A DNA stretch of 64,000 nt, from the NCBI GenBank assembly GCA_965153455.1, contig OZ234495.1:7684875-7748874 (forward strand), given 5' to 3'. Below the pieces are notes generated by a model. The model did no database searches. It was not told the origin of the DNA and was given only the letters and a program-made list of their open reading frames with translations. Position numbers and translations under genes: made by a program. Below are positions 45,784 through 59,045 of this stretch, in pieces. Source of the DNA: Sphagnum compactum. Lineage: Eukaryota; Bryophyta; Sphagnopsida; Sphagnales. Position 1 is the stretch's first letter, and each line of letters begins with the position of its first letter.

Positions 45784-47400
45784 TGACTGGTTCTCAGAGC
45801 CTAGAGTTGCTTGTAACAGAATGAACTTGACTCACTGACCTGCAGGAATTCTGTGAAAAGCAAAGAGCCGCCCTCTGCTAGAGGGGCTGAAGCTACTAGA
45901 ATACGGAATGGACAGCAGCACTTAGCCCAGGATTTCAATTCAACCTGGATTCAAAGTCAATAAAGCTGTGTTTGATAGGTTTAGATGATGATGATGATGA
46001 TGATGATAGTTTAGTTTAGAACTTAGCATGGGTTGCACAGCAAACAAGAGTGTGCGGCATAACTAGTTGCTCCAACTGTCTGGGATGATGAAGCTGCATG
46101 CCATTATCCTGACCCACCATTGCTAACGATACCTTGCAATAAACCTTCGTTGGGTTTTGCTGTGAAGGATGTGCATTAGCAGGCGCAGAATCTGATCAAT
46201 AATCATGATCATGGTTTTTGTGACAGACACCCAGTTTCAAGTTTCAACAGCTCTAGAGTTTTCTTTTAACTAGGCATCTGAGTACTGACCCCACTAGCTC
46301 TGCAGCGGGGAAGCTTTGTTACCGCTATGCAATAATAACCTCTGACCCCCAGCAAAAGGATTTTCATAGGATTTTCTGATACAGGCCAAGTGTTGAGGAC
46401 GGCTTTTGGACGTTTTCGTCACAAATATTCTCTTCAAATTGTGTAGCAGGATCCAGTTAGAGAAGGAGAGTTGTTCGAGTCTCTTTCCATTAGGCTGCTG
46501 TGATCAAATTTACACAGCAGCCTAACTGAAAGCCACTGCATTGGAGCTCTATTTCTTGTTGCTTGGACAGGCATTTTCTATTGGATAGCTATTGGAGAGC
46601 TGCAATTGGGCTAGAAATCCATTTGATGGTTGTAATGTTGGGAACATTTCCTATGTAAGGAACTTACAGGAACATATGATGTCATGTGTCATTCTTTTGA
46701 CGATTCACAAGTTGACTCATGGGTTTGCAAAGCTTTGACCAAATGCACATCTGGTCAAAGTTTGACCTGGGAGGCCACCAAAACACCAAAACAATCGGTT
46801 CCAATCTAAACAGTCTAAACACTTTCACCAAAGAAACCGGTTCTCCTAATGTGAAACTGGTTCTAATAAGGTAAAACTTCCAAAAGTTGGATCCAATGCA
46901 ATAATAGTCCCTGGGCCCAACAAAAGTTGTTGTTTGGGGTATAACATGTGATCACATATCAACTTAATGGAAAGAGACCCTTGTGTAGCCATAAGTAACC
47001 CCTAAACACCTAATAAGCTGAAAATGGTTTTTTGTGGGATTCTAAATTGATCTAGCTAAGCCAAAAATAATAATTTGGGCTATGTGGCATGACCACAAAT
47101 GGCAAGGAGGGGGGGTGGGTGAGTGGGGTGGTTTCATGGAAAAAAGGCATGCAGCAACCTCCAGGAAGGGTGAGATGGAGCAAATCAGATGGACACCATC
47201 AACATGGGTTTTTTTTGCAACTATTTTTGGGAGCAAGGTTTTTTGGGGTGGATTTTTTTTATATCAAAATAACAAGTTTATTTTGACTTTTACTCCCATC
47301 ATTTTGATAAAAGGTTTTTTAACTACTAAAAATCACCAAATCCTATATCAAATTCTAGTGGGTAGCTAAATCTGGCTAAATAATTTTATGGATGATCACC
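45784..47400. other. Intergenic region, no supported gene
   Basis: Less AT-rich than its flanks. A (GAT)n tract lies near 45985-46008 and a hairpin at 46483-46532. No reading frame matches a known protein. Part of it could be a non-coding transcript or an old gene fragment. Confidence 0.4.
46483..46532. repeat. 20-bp inverted repeat with 10-nt loop
   Basis: Arms 46483-46502 and 46513-46532 pair at 18 of 20 positions. The inner 13 (TTAGGCTGCTGTG) are perfect. The surrounding DNA is non-coding. Confidence 0.75.
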
Positions 47401-47708
47401 ACATTAAAAAGTATCTTCTTAAGGCTAAAGGAGAATTATGGAAGCTCAAATATTTCACCATGCAAAAAATTTAATCTTCAAAAATTTAATCCTCTAAAAG
47501 AAACCAAAATCCTTCATGATATTATAACTCTTAACTAATCTCAAGGTTTAAACACAAGCCAAAAAATCATGTTCCAAAAATCCTCATATAAAAATAGACC
47601 AGGCTATATTACCTAGGGGCCTATAAAAATCCCTTAAAGCTACTATACTCTATAATGAATCTAAACACTAACAATATCCTTCTTGCCTTGGTAGTAGGCA
47701 AGGCCAAC
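47401..47708 (-). mobile_element. 330-bp dispersed repeat, copy d
   Basis: It starts inside the element ('acattaaaaagtatcttc..ttaagg') and runs to the palindromic end 'ccttggtagtaggcaaggccaacaa'. The first roughly 30 bp of the unit are missing. It directly follows a 'ctaaatctggctaaat..ggatgatc' repeat word. Confidence 0.85.
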
Positions 47709-48435
47709 AACAAATGCTTTCCTGTTAAGTACATGAAGTAGAACAGGTACCTACCTACCTATTCTGCAGAAGTTCAGGTCATTTTTACACGGCATAATTG
47801 GACTGGCCAGATTCTACAGTCGTGTAGTAGTCATTTTGCAAAAAATCAGGTCAACATTCCAACACGAAATGTGGTCATTCTAGCACATTCCAAGTTGAGA
47901 TCTATAAAAGAGATGAATCGTTGTCAAAAGTCTCGTATAAAAAATCCTGTATTAAAACAAAATAAAATGAAAAACTACTAAAAAAAGATACTCTCATTTT
48001 ATTCTTATTTCAAAATTTGACTCAAATTTTCAAAAAATAAAAAGAAATTATTTAATTATTTAATATAGCAAAATCAACACATCTTTTTTCATGAATCCAT
48101 CGAGTCACTGTTAGTGCGAAGCAGTGCAGAGCCCAAGTTATTAACTATTGAGAGTCGCTTGCTTTCGGATAGTAGTAATTAAATGGCAGGCAGGGGTAGA
48201 ATCACACGGGGGAATTTTGCACGGCTCATGGCAAGTGCATGGATCACGGAAGGAGCATGGTAAATCCGCAAACAGAGTTAATTTTTGGTTTTCACTCAGT
48301 AATGCCTTTAATGCCCTCTGTATCAGAACAGACCACTGTTAGAATTCAGGACCCCCCAATGAAGTAAAAACTGCAAACTACCATTTGAGAAAGGTTTTAT
48401 TATATAATGGACTAGAGAGAAACAATTTTTGTTGT

Positions 48436-48754
48436 TTTTGCCTACCAAAGGCAATTAGGATATTGTGTTTAGATTCATTATGGAGTATAGGAGCTTAAGG
48501 GATTTTGGGCCCCTAGGTACATAATAATAGGTCTATTTTTATTATATGAGGATTTTCGAAAGATGATATTTTGGCTTGTGTTCAAACTTGAGATTAGTTA
48601 TAATAGAGTTATAATGTCTTGAAGGATTTTGGTTTCTTTTCGAGGAACTTTTTTGAAGATTATATTTTTGCATGAATGAAATATTTGAGTTTCCATAATT
48701 CTTCTTCTTTTGCCTTAAGAAGATACTTTTTAATGTAAATAGCAAGGCCACGGT
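48436..48754 (+). mobile_element. 330-bp dispersed repeat, copy e
   Basis: It starts 'tttgcctaccaaaggcaattaggatattgtgtttagattc' and ends 'aatagcaaggccacggtgg'. The terminal 'tgacacacccc' is lost. Confidence 0.88.
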
Positions 48755-49117
48755 GGATACATAATAAGCATGGTTCTCAAATCGAAAGACCAGGTTTTGA
48801 GATATGAGCATGGTTTTCAAAAACCAAAGAACCTTTGTTGATACATAAAACATGGCTCTTTTACAAAAAAAAAGTCTAAGAATTGCTTTGGATATAAAAC
48901 CAAAGTTTTCAGAAATGGCACCAAATCACGCCACTGGGGGTTATCAGGGCCCTTCTCAAATAATTTCATGCTTAAAATGTAAAAAATGAAACATGTTGAT
49001 GATTCATGACTCTAAAAATTTCATTAAACTTTGTTAGTTAGGAGTTAGGAGGACATCTGGAAACAGAGCAAGACCATTAAAAACCAAAAAAATAAACAAA
49101 TTCCTCATAGTGTAGTG

Positions 49118-49152
49118 TGTGTGTGTGTGTGTGTCTCTCTCTCTCTCTCTAA
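49118..49152. repeat. (GT)n(CT)n microsatellite
   Basis: A compound dinucleotide tract: about ten GT units followed by about eight CT units. Confidence 0.95.
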
Positions 49153-49366
49153 GTAATGTTCTGAGATAGAACCTGGAAGATGGCCCCATGTGCCATTAGT
49201 AATTATTAGTATTCTAATATTTGGCAGAGTATCGCCAGACCACTTAGCCCTGCAAGATGGGTGAAGCCACATGGCTTATAAGGCTGTTACAATTGGAATG
49301 CAGTTCACTTGTTCTGTGTCAGCAGCTCTGTCTGTAAGGGAGAGACGAGGTACTCGACCAGTTTGT

Positions 49367-49701
49367 TGTGTTTTGCCTACCAAGGCAATTAGGATAATTG
49401 TGTTTAGATTCATTATCGAGTATAGTAGCTAAATGGATTTTGGCCCCTCGGTACGTAATAGGTCTATTTTTGTTATATGAGGATTTTTGAAAGATGATTT
49501 TTTTGGCTTGTGTTGAAACTTGAGATTAGTTATTATAGAGTTACAATATCTTGAAAGATTTTGGTTTCTTTTAGAGAATTTTTTTTGAAGATTATGTTTT
49601 TTGCATATTGAAATAATTGAGTTTTCATAACTCTTCTTCTTTTGCCTTAAGATACTTTTAAATGTATATGGCAAGGCCACAGTGTGACACACCCCCTTGT
49701 T
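49367..49701 (+). mobile_element. 330-bp dispersed repeat, copy f (near full length)
   Basis: Runs from 'gttttgcctaccaaggcaattaggat' to 'ggcaaggccacagtgtgacacacccccttgtt'. Both termini are present. Confidence 0.9.
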
Positions 49702-50669
49702 TAGGGTAATGTTGACCAAGGGTGATGTGATCTGTGAGTTCAATTCTTGGGGACTTCATCACCAATTTCCTAATTTTTAACTTCTTGTTGCTTGTTTGAA
49801 CTGGGCTTCATTGAGCCAGATGCCTTCAGTGATGACCCAGTTCCAGACTCGGTTACCAGAACTGGAACACTATTTGTTTATTTATTTATTTCATGAACTA
49901 GACCAGAACTGGACCTTGGGTTTTTTTTTTTGTTTTTTTTGGGGAGCCAGAATGGGAACTTGAACCATTCTATATTTTCTTAAAGAGCCAGAAATAGATG
50001 TACTTCATCAAAGTCAAGAACCACCCAATATTGATGATGCAACCCTCCAATACTTTATTTGTAAACACACCGAAGATTTCCAAAATGTACAAAGGAATAA
50101 GAAAAAGGAAAAGGGAGAATGGAGAATGTACAGGACTTCAAGTTAGCTCAAACTAAATGTCAAAATCTCTCCATGTCAACAAGGACTGGTTTGAACAATT
50201 TTGACCATATCAATTAATGTACTGATAACCTATAAGAGAGCAGAGCCGTGAAGCCATGATGAACTTAAGTAGAAGCATGGCAATGAAGTGGAAAGAGAAG
50301 TTTGTGTTGTGAGTGTGATAACATCTCCCCCTCCCCCTACTATGTAGCCAAATTTTGGGTAAATTAATTTCTGGATGATCGCCACGTTGGTTACTACAAA
50401 ACATCGCAAAATTGTTAAAAGAAAAAGTGCTATCATGTGAATTTTCCTAGAACATGGCGTCCTGAAAGCCACCCATTTTCGGTTCCCAAAAGACCCAACA
50501 AGAATGCATGCAAATCAGCTATTAATTCGAGCCAAAGCCTAGCCTCCATCATTGCCTGCTGTCTGCCTTGCTCAACAACCAACAACAAAGTATCCCCCAA
50601 GTACTTTACAGACCTCGACTCTCCTTGGATCTCCCATCTGCACCAGAGAGGCTGCAGCTGCAGGCAGAG

Positions 50670-50725
50670 GAGGAGGACTCAGGAGTCATGAGGAGGAGGA
50701 GGAGGAAGGAGGAGGAGGAGGAGAG
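50670..50725. repeat. GAG/GGA-rich tract
   Basis: An imperfect GGA trinucleotide run within a locally GC-richer stretch at 50480-50800. A frame through the stretch (50437-50691) is open but unlike any protein I recognise, so I do not call it a gene. Confidence 0.7.
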
Positions 50726-51004
50726 CTGACAAAGCTTTTATTTTCTGAGGCAGGCTGGGAGCCTGGGAGTCCCTCCCTGGGTGTTGAACTAGTGTGAACT
50801 TTGAAGGGTATCCTTGACTGTCATTCAATTAGGAGCCTGACTTGAAGAGCCATCAATCCAAATGCCCCTCCTCTTGATCAATGATCAGTATCCAATATAA
50901 GAGTTCTTCCATTCAGTAAATAAACATTTGAATAACACACTTTGTCAGTAAGTTCATTTCCCCTGGCTCTCATTGCTGTGATTCTGCTGTCTTCAATGAG
51001 GCCA

Positions 51005-51168
51005 CACAATAGGTCTATTTTTATATGAGGATTTTTGAAAGATGATATTTTGACTTGTGTTCAAAGTTGAGATTAGTTATAGAGTTATAATATCTTGAAG
51101 GATTTTGGTTTCTTTTACAGGATTTTTAATGTAAATGGCAAAGGCCACAGTGTGACACACCCCTTGTT
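51005..51168 (+). mobile_element. 330-bp dispersed repeat, copy g (internally deleted)
   Basis: It begins at 'aataggtctatttttatatgaggattttt'. From 'ggtttcttttacaggattttt' it jumps directly to 'aatgtaaatggcaaaggccacagtgtgacacacccc'. Both the first roughly 90 bp and a central block are missing. Confidence 0.85.
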
Positions 51169-52627
51169 ATAACTTAGAAGTGATATAATGGAGATTTAGT
51201 AGCACACAAAGACTCAAGTGTTAAAAAGATCCCCAAATTCCAATCACTTCTCATATGAAAATTACACACATTACATACATTTTACATTCAATGTTGGCTT
51301 TAATTCCTCTGTGCCCAGTCAGATGGAATGACTTTAGTAAATGTTTGTATAGGGGAAGGTGCTGCTTCTATCAGGGGATGCTTCTGCATTAGCAACCCAT
51401 TGCAGAGCTCCAGGCTACACCCATACCTCCGAAGCCCAAGGAGCTTGAGAATAAAAAGTATGGTGGGCTAGATCAAAATGGATCGTACAATAATTATTTT
51501 TTCTTCTTTTTTTTTGCAAGTGATGAAATTAAATTGAAGGTTATAAAAATTAAAATTTCTTTTTAACGATTTGAACATATTAAGTGCATAATAGTTTACA
51601 TATGCGTAAAATATTTTTGAAATGAAAAATAATTTCGTTGAATTTTTGAAATTTATTATGTCATAAATTACAAATATGAATGTGAACTTTGTTTTCCATT
51701 TCAGTCACATGAGTTCATCAAACATATTATAAATAAGTGCCCATGGGGGTGAAGTTGATGGGCAATTATGTTGAGAACACCCTACTTCTAGTGCATATCT
51801 TGACATAAAAAACCACAACATTTTTATTAAAAATTCTCATTTTTAACCTATTACACCCACTTAGTATCACAAAGTATTTTTTAAAGAATGACACATTATT
51901 TTGGAAAACAAAAATGCTTGTTCTTGTGGGTGTTTTGTTTTCTGAAATGCCCGCACAAATCCTTACTCTCTATATCACTCTACATTGTTGCAAATGCACT
52001 AGTATCTTCTACCCCATGCTTTTGCGCATAGGGTAAGGCCCTTCATGGTATGGTGGTTGTAAACTCCTTACATATTTGACAACGGGGACCCTTATTATCT
52101 TGTGTAAAAACAAGTTGAAACTACTGAAAGTGTGCCCACAATGAGCCAAAACTAACCCCTTACCCTTCCCCCCAACCCACAATTGCCCTACATGTTAGGG
52201 GCAAAATGGGAACATGTATTCAAATAGGCTTCAACACCATAAGGACCTAAAGGACACACAATGCACATACTTACACTTGCATATTGATAAAATTGACAAA
52301 AATCAAGCAAACACTAATGCATTATCTATAAGCATGGCATATTCTGAACAAGGTTTGTTTTATTTTCAATTTTGTGATACCAAAATTTTGGCGATTTTTT
52401 CCAATTTTTTTTTTTAAAATCAAATTTACACTAGACAAACACATTTCTCCAAAAAAATTCCCAATATTTCTGGTCATAAAGAATATGAAAAAATTATTGA
52501 TTCAGTCTTTGCAAAAATTATTTGATAATTGATTGAAGATCTATTTACCAGGGCTTCACAAAAGTGCACTAAAAAAAAGAGATAATAACTTTTGCAAACA
52601 TAAATGAATGAAAAAAGGGAATTAAAC

Positions 52628-52952
52628 ACGGGGTTTGTCATGTCACACTGTGTGGCCTTGCCATTTGCATTAAAAAGTATCTTAAGGCAAAAGAAAAATT
52701 ATGGAAACTCAACTATTTCACCATGCAAAAATAAAATTTTCAAAAAATGCTCTAAAAGAAACCAAAAATCCTTTAAGATATTATAACTCTAGAACTAATC
52801 TCAAGTTTCAACACAAGCCAAAAATATCATCTTTCAAAAATCCTCATATAATAAAAATAGACCTATTACATACCTAGGGGCCAAAATCCCTTAAGCTACC
52901 ATACTCTATAATGAACCTAAACACAATATCCTTGCCTTGGTAGGCAAGGCCA
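52628..52952 (-). mobile_element. 330-bp dispersed repeat, copy h (near full length)
   Basis: Runs from 'ggggtttgtcatgtcacactgtgtggccttgcc' to 'cacaatatccttgccttggtaggcaaggcca'. Both ends are present. Confidence 0.9.
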
Positions 52953-53099
52953 ATAAAACTGGTGGTGAGTAAATGAATTGGTCCATTAAGAGAGAGAGAG
53001 AGAGAGAGAGTTATTACTGTGAACTGAGGGGCACTAGATGTTACTGGGTAGTAAAAAGACAATAAAACACCTTTAGCTGATTCAGTGTGAACAGCGACC

Positions 53100-54542
53100 A
53101 GGAGGAGATGTGGAAAGGAGGCGTAGGGCGACCCGGATAGAATCGCCGGGTGACTCCGCAAATTTCGCAACTCCACCGTCCCTCATCTTCTCCCGGTCAC
53201 CCGTCGCCGCCCTTCTCGCGCGCGAGTCTCGCTGTGTAAGGTTTCGCGCATATGATGCTGCGGTGCAGCTCTTCTCATCCCTTATCGCTCTCGCTGCTGC
53301 TCGCCGCTCCACCCCTCTCCCACGCACTTCCCTTGGTCTTCTTTCTCCCTTATATCCCCTGTAGCACGGACTACTCTCCGTCTACAGCTTCACAGTAGTA
53401 CTTGGTGGTTGCAATTGAATCTCGAGGTTCAAGTTTGTTGGAGTCCGTGGCCGGGTGTGTAATTTTCCATACTCCTTTCTTTAGCTTGATCCTCCGAGAA
53501 ACATCGACGGGGAAGAACAGAGTCTCTGGAGTTTTTTCTTTTTCTTCGGTACTCTTTGACGTTGGACAGGGAATGCGTAGCTGTGTGTTATTAAGACTGT
53601 TGGTTCTCTCTCTCTCTGTGTCTCTCAAGGACTTACGGGGCTTCGTTGTATCGTGAAAGCTTTGAAAGCTCTGGGGGGTCTGTTTGGAGTTTGATGGGAG
53701 GAGATTACGTATGGGAGGTTACAGAGTGGGGGGTGATCATGAGCGTGGATATTATATCTAGCAGCCATATTGTGAGGTCTCGTGTCTCTTTGTAGTTTCC
53801 TGACGTCGCTGTAGCCGTATAACCAAACCAGCTGCTTCATAAATACTGCACCTAGTGCTTGTTGTCGCGTTTGTCGTGCTTATGGTGTTGTGTGGAAACC
53901 CGGTGCCTCTATTAAAAGATCCGGCGCAAGCTTGAACTAAGATTTTGACATTGTAGCCCGTGTCTGTCGAATGCGACCCACCTGCTGAGCACACAACCTC
54001 AAAAGATAGAGCACCGGATCTGATCTTTAGCTAGAACACTATTACATAGACTTCAAATGTGCAAGGGGAAGATGTCAGCAGCTGACAATAATGAGTTCGG
54101 GGTTACAAATGTACTCAATGCTCTCTGGAGCTTCTTCTACCCCGCACATGAACTAAAGATTAAAGGGAAGGGGAGACTAGTATAGCTGAGGTACAAAAAA
54201 AAGAAAAAAAAGCCACCGTGACCGACGACGATAGTAAGGATTCATCGATCGATCCTCTGTGTGTGTGTTTTTTTTTGTATCTCAGCTCTCGTCTCTCAAG
54301 AACCTCTTGAGAATATACATGTGCAGGACGTAGTCAGAAGCTTCATGTAGCATTGAGTGTGTTTGTGATCCCGTCAATAAGCATGGCGAGATCTTCTTTA
54401 TGCAGCACTAGACCGCCTGCCAGGTGTTCTGCTGTTTGTTTGATCACCTGAAGTAGAGCTCTGCCTTCAGGTACGTACTGCAAGGTAACGAACTGGATCG
54501 ATACTCGAATGAACTGCTTCTTGGGTGATGTGTCTGCAGGAA

Positions 54543-54576
<34 letters not shown>

Positions 54577-54600
54577 ATAGAACATGCATGCAGAAGTGCT
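53100..54600. other. GC-richer segment of unknown function
   Basis: This stretch stands out from its AT-rich surroundings, notably 53110-53340 (many CG dinucleotides) and 53400-54000. Open frames exist (for example 53110-53364 on + and 54343-54585 on -), but I recognise none. The minus-strand frame ending at 54343 has a run reading FVTLQYVPEGRALLQVIKQT and HLAGGLVLHKEDLAMLIDGI that looks more protein-like than average. A TATAAATA-like word is near 53839. It may be an old gene, a promoter region, or part of a foreign element. Confidence 0.35.
54546..54578. repeat. (CT)n microsatellite
   Basis: CT dinucleotide run with two interruptions. A similar (AG)n tract lies at 52989-53010. Confidence 0.9.
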
Positions 54601-56604
54601 TCAAGGGAGATACTAGGCTAGAACAAGCCTGGTATTTTCTAACTGGGATTTCTTGATTTGCTCACATTTTTTAAGCTGCAATCAGATCTGGGGCCGTGTG
54701 TATACCTCACTTGAAGAAAATAGGTTATGGATAACTTGCTTGACTCATTATATTCTGTCTAGTTCATGGTCATATTATTGTTTGGATCATGAAAGCCTTG
54801 TATACAGTAACAACAGTTGAGACATGTCCAGATGGTAGAACAACAAAACCCATTTCTCCTAAGCTTTGGATATAATATTATTCCAGCTGCATTAGTTTAC
54901 ACTTGCACATTGTGCTATTGCAGGCTTTTAAAGGAACTTGCAAGATCCAGTGATGATTGGTGTTATTATACTTCATGAATGGGTTTTAACATTCTTAAAG
55001 AAATTCTGAACCCTAAAAGCTTGAATCTTCATATGTGTGTATTAATCTCCAACCTCTAACTCTTCATCATTGAGTTGATCTAATTCTATCTTTTGCTCAT
55101 CATTGAATTGATCTAATTATATCTTTTGGTCATCATTCAATTGATAGTATTATAAAAATTGGTCATCTTTGAATTGGTGAGATTTTGGTGGTGGTCACTA
55201 CACAACACAACAACACACTTCAGGTTTAGTTTTAGATTAGTTCAATAGAGTTTTGTGCACGTTGAGTCTGTGTGTTTTTATTTATTTATTTATTTTATAA
55301 ATTTAAAAAAAATTCTTTTTAACTTCATTTGGCTTATATCATATTTTGTTAATTTTTTAAAAAATTTAATGGTTATATAATAATGCATAATAATACCCAA
55401 TAAATAGTCTTTCTCATTTTTAAATCGATATTGAAGCAAATGCAAGGCCAAGTCTTTGAAGTCCATGGTGTCTTCCAATTGAATCAAGGTCACCAAATAC
55501 ATCAAATGTACATCTAGTTTAAAGTCCTTTATAACCTTTTTAAATGTTATTTTGAATGGTTTGAACAAGATACATTTAATGGTTGGAGAACGTGTATGTG
55601 TGGGATGGTAGGGTGATCATGTTTAAGCCCATTTCTTGTGCTTGTGATATTTCTTTTAAGGTAATGTTACTGCCATGCCCATCTAAAATTAATAACTGTC
55701 TATTAGTGAAGGAAACTCTATTTGAAAAATATTTTTTTGAAGAAAGAGCGAAACTCCTTGAAAAAGAAATAAATCATCCGAGCCTTTTTTGCATTGCCAT
55801 GTAAGTCCTTGGTTTATAAAAATTAATGTAGTCATTTTACGAACTTTCTCTTCTAAAGATGTAAAACCCTAGAAGAACAAACCTTGCAGCATTCACTACA
55901 CAGTTTATAGTTAACCATTCTTGGGACTTGAGGATGATATTATAAATAACATTTGTATGATATATACAGATATCTATTTGAAATGGATAGCATACAAAAA
56001 CAATTTAGGGATAGTTGATTGCTATAGTTTCAAAAATATATGATGCACTCCGAGTTAACTTCTTATTCTCAACTATTCTCAACTAAATTGAAAATTCGGA
56101 AATATTCAATTTGGGATTGACAAACTTGTTTTTTTCTGAAATAAATAAATAAATAAATAAATATTTTGACATAACACCTGCCAATTGCCAATCATGGGTA
56201 TCGTCTTTTATTGTAGGGCAAAGTGATATGATTAATTAGTCCAATTAGAGGTCCTAAACCCATACATTTTAGTAACTAGTGATTAGAAAAATGATTTATT
56301 GTCATTACCATCATCATCACTTGTGTAGTATTTTGCTTTTGTTACTCTCTTGTGGCAACTGAATAGGGCCTGACTACTTACCCCTCTGCAGGAGACTCGA
56401 CTATGAGTCTGCTTAACTGTAGGGAGGGAAGAACTGGGCCCATTCTCTAGTACGTAAAGGACCATGCCTTGTTGTCAGGTTTTTCAACTTTGTTTTAACC
56501 TGGTCATTGATGATGAAACCCTGCCAAACTCCATAAAACAAAGCGCCCAGCAAAAGCCCCAAAGAAAGAACAAAGAGAGAACACTGAAGTCGGAGCCAAA
56601 AGCA

Positions 56605-56930
56605 AACAAGGGGTTTGTCACACTTTGGCCTTGCCATTTAGATTAAAAAGTATTTTAAGGCAAAAGAAGAATTAAGGAAATTCAAGTATTTCACTATGTA
56701 GAAATATAATCTTCGATAAAATCCTCTAAAAAAAACCAAAATCCTTCAAGATATTATTATAACTCTGTAACTAATCTCAAGTTTCAACACAAGCCAAAAT
56801 ATCATCTTTTAAAAACCCTCATATAACAAAAATACACCTATTATTATTACCGAGGGGCCAAATTCCCTTAAGCTACTATACTCTATGATGAATCTAAACA
56901 CAATATCCTTGCCTTGGTAGGCAAGGCCAA
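56605..56930 (-). mobile_element. 330-bp dispersed repeat, copy i (near full length)
   Basis: Runs from 'aacaaggggtttgtcacactttggccttgcc' to 'atatccttgccttggtaggcaaggccaa'. Confidence 0.9.
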
Positions 56931-57178
56931 CAAAAATCCAAAGTGGGCCATAAAGGGGCAAATGAACAGATTATGTTCCAAAGCCCCCACAAGTGTCAAG
57001 AAATATATAGGGAGAAAAAAGAAAGAGAAAGGAATGAAAAACTTGAAAGAGCAATAAACCTAAAAGAACCCTCACTTACAACAACAAGAGCGCGCCTCAA
57101 AATAATAGAGGGGACCTGAGCTCTTTGCAAAGCTCGTCACTTCTTTCTTAGCTACATCACTACCAATTCTCTCATTTA

Positions 57179-57507
57179 TTGGCCTTGCCTACCAAGGCAA
57201 GAAGGATATTGTGTTTAGATTCGTTATAGAGTATAGCAGCTTAAGGGATTTTGGACCCTAGGTAATAATAGGTCTATTTTTATATGAGGATTTTTGAAAG
57301 ATCATATTTTGGCTTGTATTGAGACTTGAGATTAGTTATAGAGTTATGATATGCTTAAGGATTTTGGTTTCTTTTAGAGGATTTTTTTTGAAGATTATAT
57401 ATTTGCATGGTGAAATATTTGAATTTCCATAATTCTTCTTTTTTTGGCCTTAAGATACTTTTTAATGTAAATGGCAAGGCCATAATAGTGTGACACACCC
57501 CCTTGTT
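57179..57507 (+). mobile_element. 330-bp dispersed repeat, copy j (near full length)
   Basis: Runs from 'ttggccttgcctaccaaggcaag' to 'ggcaaggccataatagtgtgacacacccccttgtt'. It faces copy i across about 250 bp, so the two form a large inverted pair. Confidence 0.9.
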
Positions 57508-57697
57508 ATCTAACCGTAGCACTTTACTAGAGTTATTTTTAAACCTACCTATCGTCCTTAAAAGCTACGGAACGCACCACCCTAGGGCATATTCTGTCAC
57601 TTGGTTCATCCCTATGGAACTTGGGTTACTTTTGGGCGGAGATTTTTTTTCTTCCTTCTAAAAACCATCCCTATAATTGTTGTTTGGTAGGTTTCTT

Positions 57698-57913
57698 ATG
57701 GTGTGTTCACACTTGATGTTAAATCAATGTTAAATTGAAAATCTAGGTGGCATCCTAGGTGACACCTAATGCTAAATGGCCAATAGCTTAATGTTAAAGT
57801 GAATCTTAGTTTAAGATAAAATCTTCACAATAAGGAAGTTTAAGTCTTAAATGACTAGTATGATGTTAAGGGACTTAATATTAGAGTCCCTAATACCAAG
57901 TGTGAACGCACCT
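57698..57913. mobile_element. 216-bp MITE with TTA target duplication
   Basis: The left end is TGGTGTGTTCACACTTG and the reverse complement of the right end is AGGTGCGTTCACACTTG, matching at 15 of 17 positions. TTA flanks both sides (57695-57697 and 57914-57916). A TTA duplication suits PIF/Harbinger-derived MITEs. No coding capacity. Confidence 0.75.
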
Positions 57914-57916
57914 TTA

Positions 57917-59040
57917 GAACACAAGCTTAGTTGTGGTATGCCCATTCCAGTGTTCACCCAGAACATTACTCATGATGAAGCCGAGATACAAAGCAAATGC
58001 CTCTAATATCTTCCCTATGTTTCCATTAATACTTCAATCAACTCTAGTTACATTTTGGAATGGGGTCTTTGGTAAGACCCATCACCACTTCACCTAAAAG
58101 CACTACAAGAAATTTCCTAGTGTATTTGAAAGGCACCTCATATCATGACTATTTTTCCTATAAAATATATTTGGAGGCCACCTTATATCTATAAACATCC
58201 CTCATAGAAAAAATGAAGGATATTATATCTATTCTTTAAAAGTGTAAGAGATCTTACAACTCCAAGGACTAGGCATAAGAACCTTCCCCTCTAGGGCTTG
58301 CAATTTATATATGTTTAGGCTCCCGATAACCTTTGCCTCATGCTTTACAATGGGTAAAACTTGAGGGTAAGGAACAATCCCAAAATGCAATGTACATCTT
58401 ATGCCCAATTCACATTAAGAGTCAAGGCCAAGATTGAACTCAAATCAAGCATTTTTATTGGTGTAACCATTGAAATCAGCCCCAGGGCTTTACATTAGGA
58501 ATCGAGGTTGAAAAAGAAAACAATTTTTTTAATCTATCACTTTGTGGCCCTAACTTGGCCCCAAGGCATAAAAGGATACCTATCAACTTCGGAGGCCAAT
58601 TTGCAATCCTCGGGGCCAATGCTGCTGCAATCAAATACTATTATTTTGATGAAATTCACATCGTAAGATCAAAGTAAATCTTAAACCAAACTTTATATCT
58701 TTTATTTTTTCATGTCATGTTCAATAACTTGGGGCCAAACAACAACTCAAAAAGTGTTCAAATTTTTCATTATTGACCTCAAATTTTTTTGACCTCAACT
58801 CTTAATTTAAAATAAATTTTATTTTGAAAATGCCCCCACCCTCGGGCCTTGCCTTACAAAGAACACCACTCACGTTAATACACTAAACATGTTCTTAGGT
58901 GACAAAGGCTTCCACCATAATACAACTAAATCAACAAATTGCCATTTTGTTTGAAAAACCTTAATCCTTTTAATTCTTCCATGCATATCACAAACTCCAC
59001 AATAAATAAATAAAAGTGAACACATACAACAAAAGGAATA
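57917..59040. other. Intergenic region with weak dispersed repeats
   Basis: The stretch 58090-58300 shares words with 22440-22640, in the same orientation. No supported gene. Confidence 0.5.
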
Positions 59041-59045
59041 GGTGA

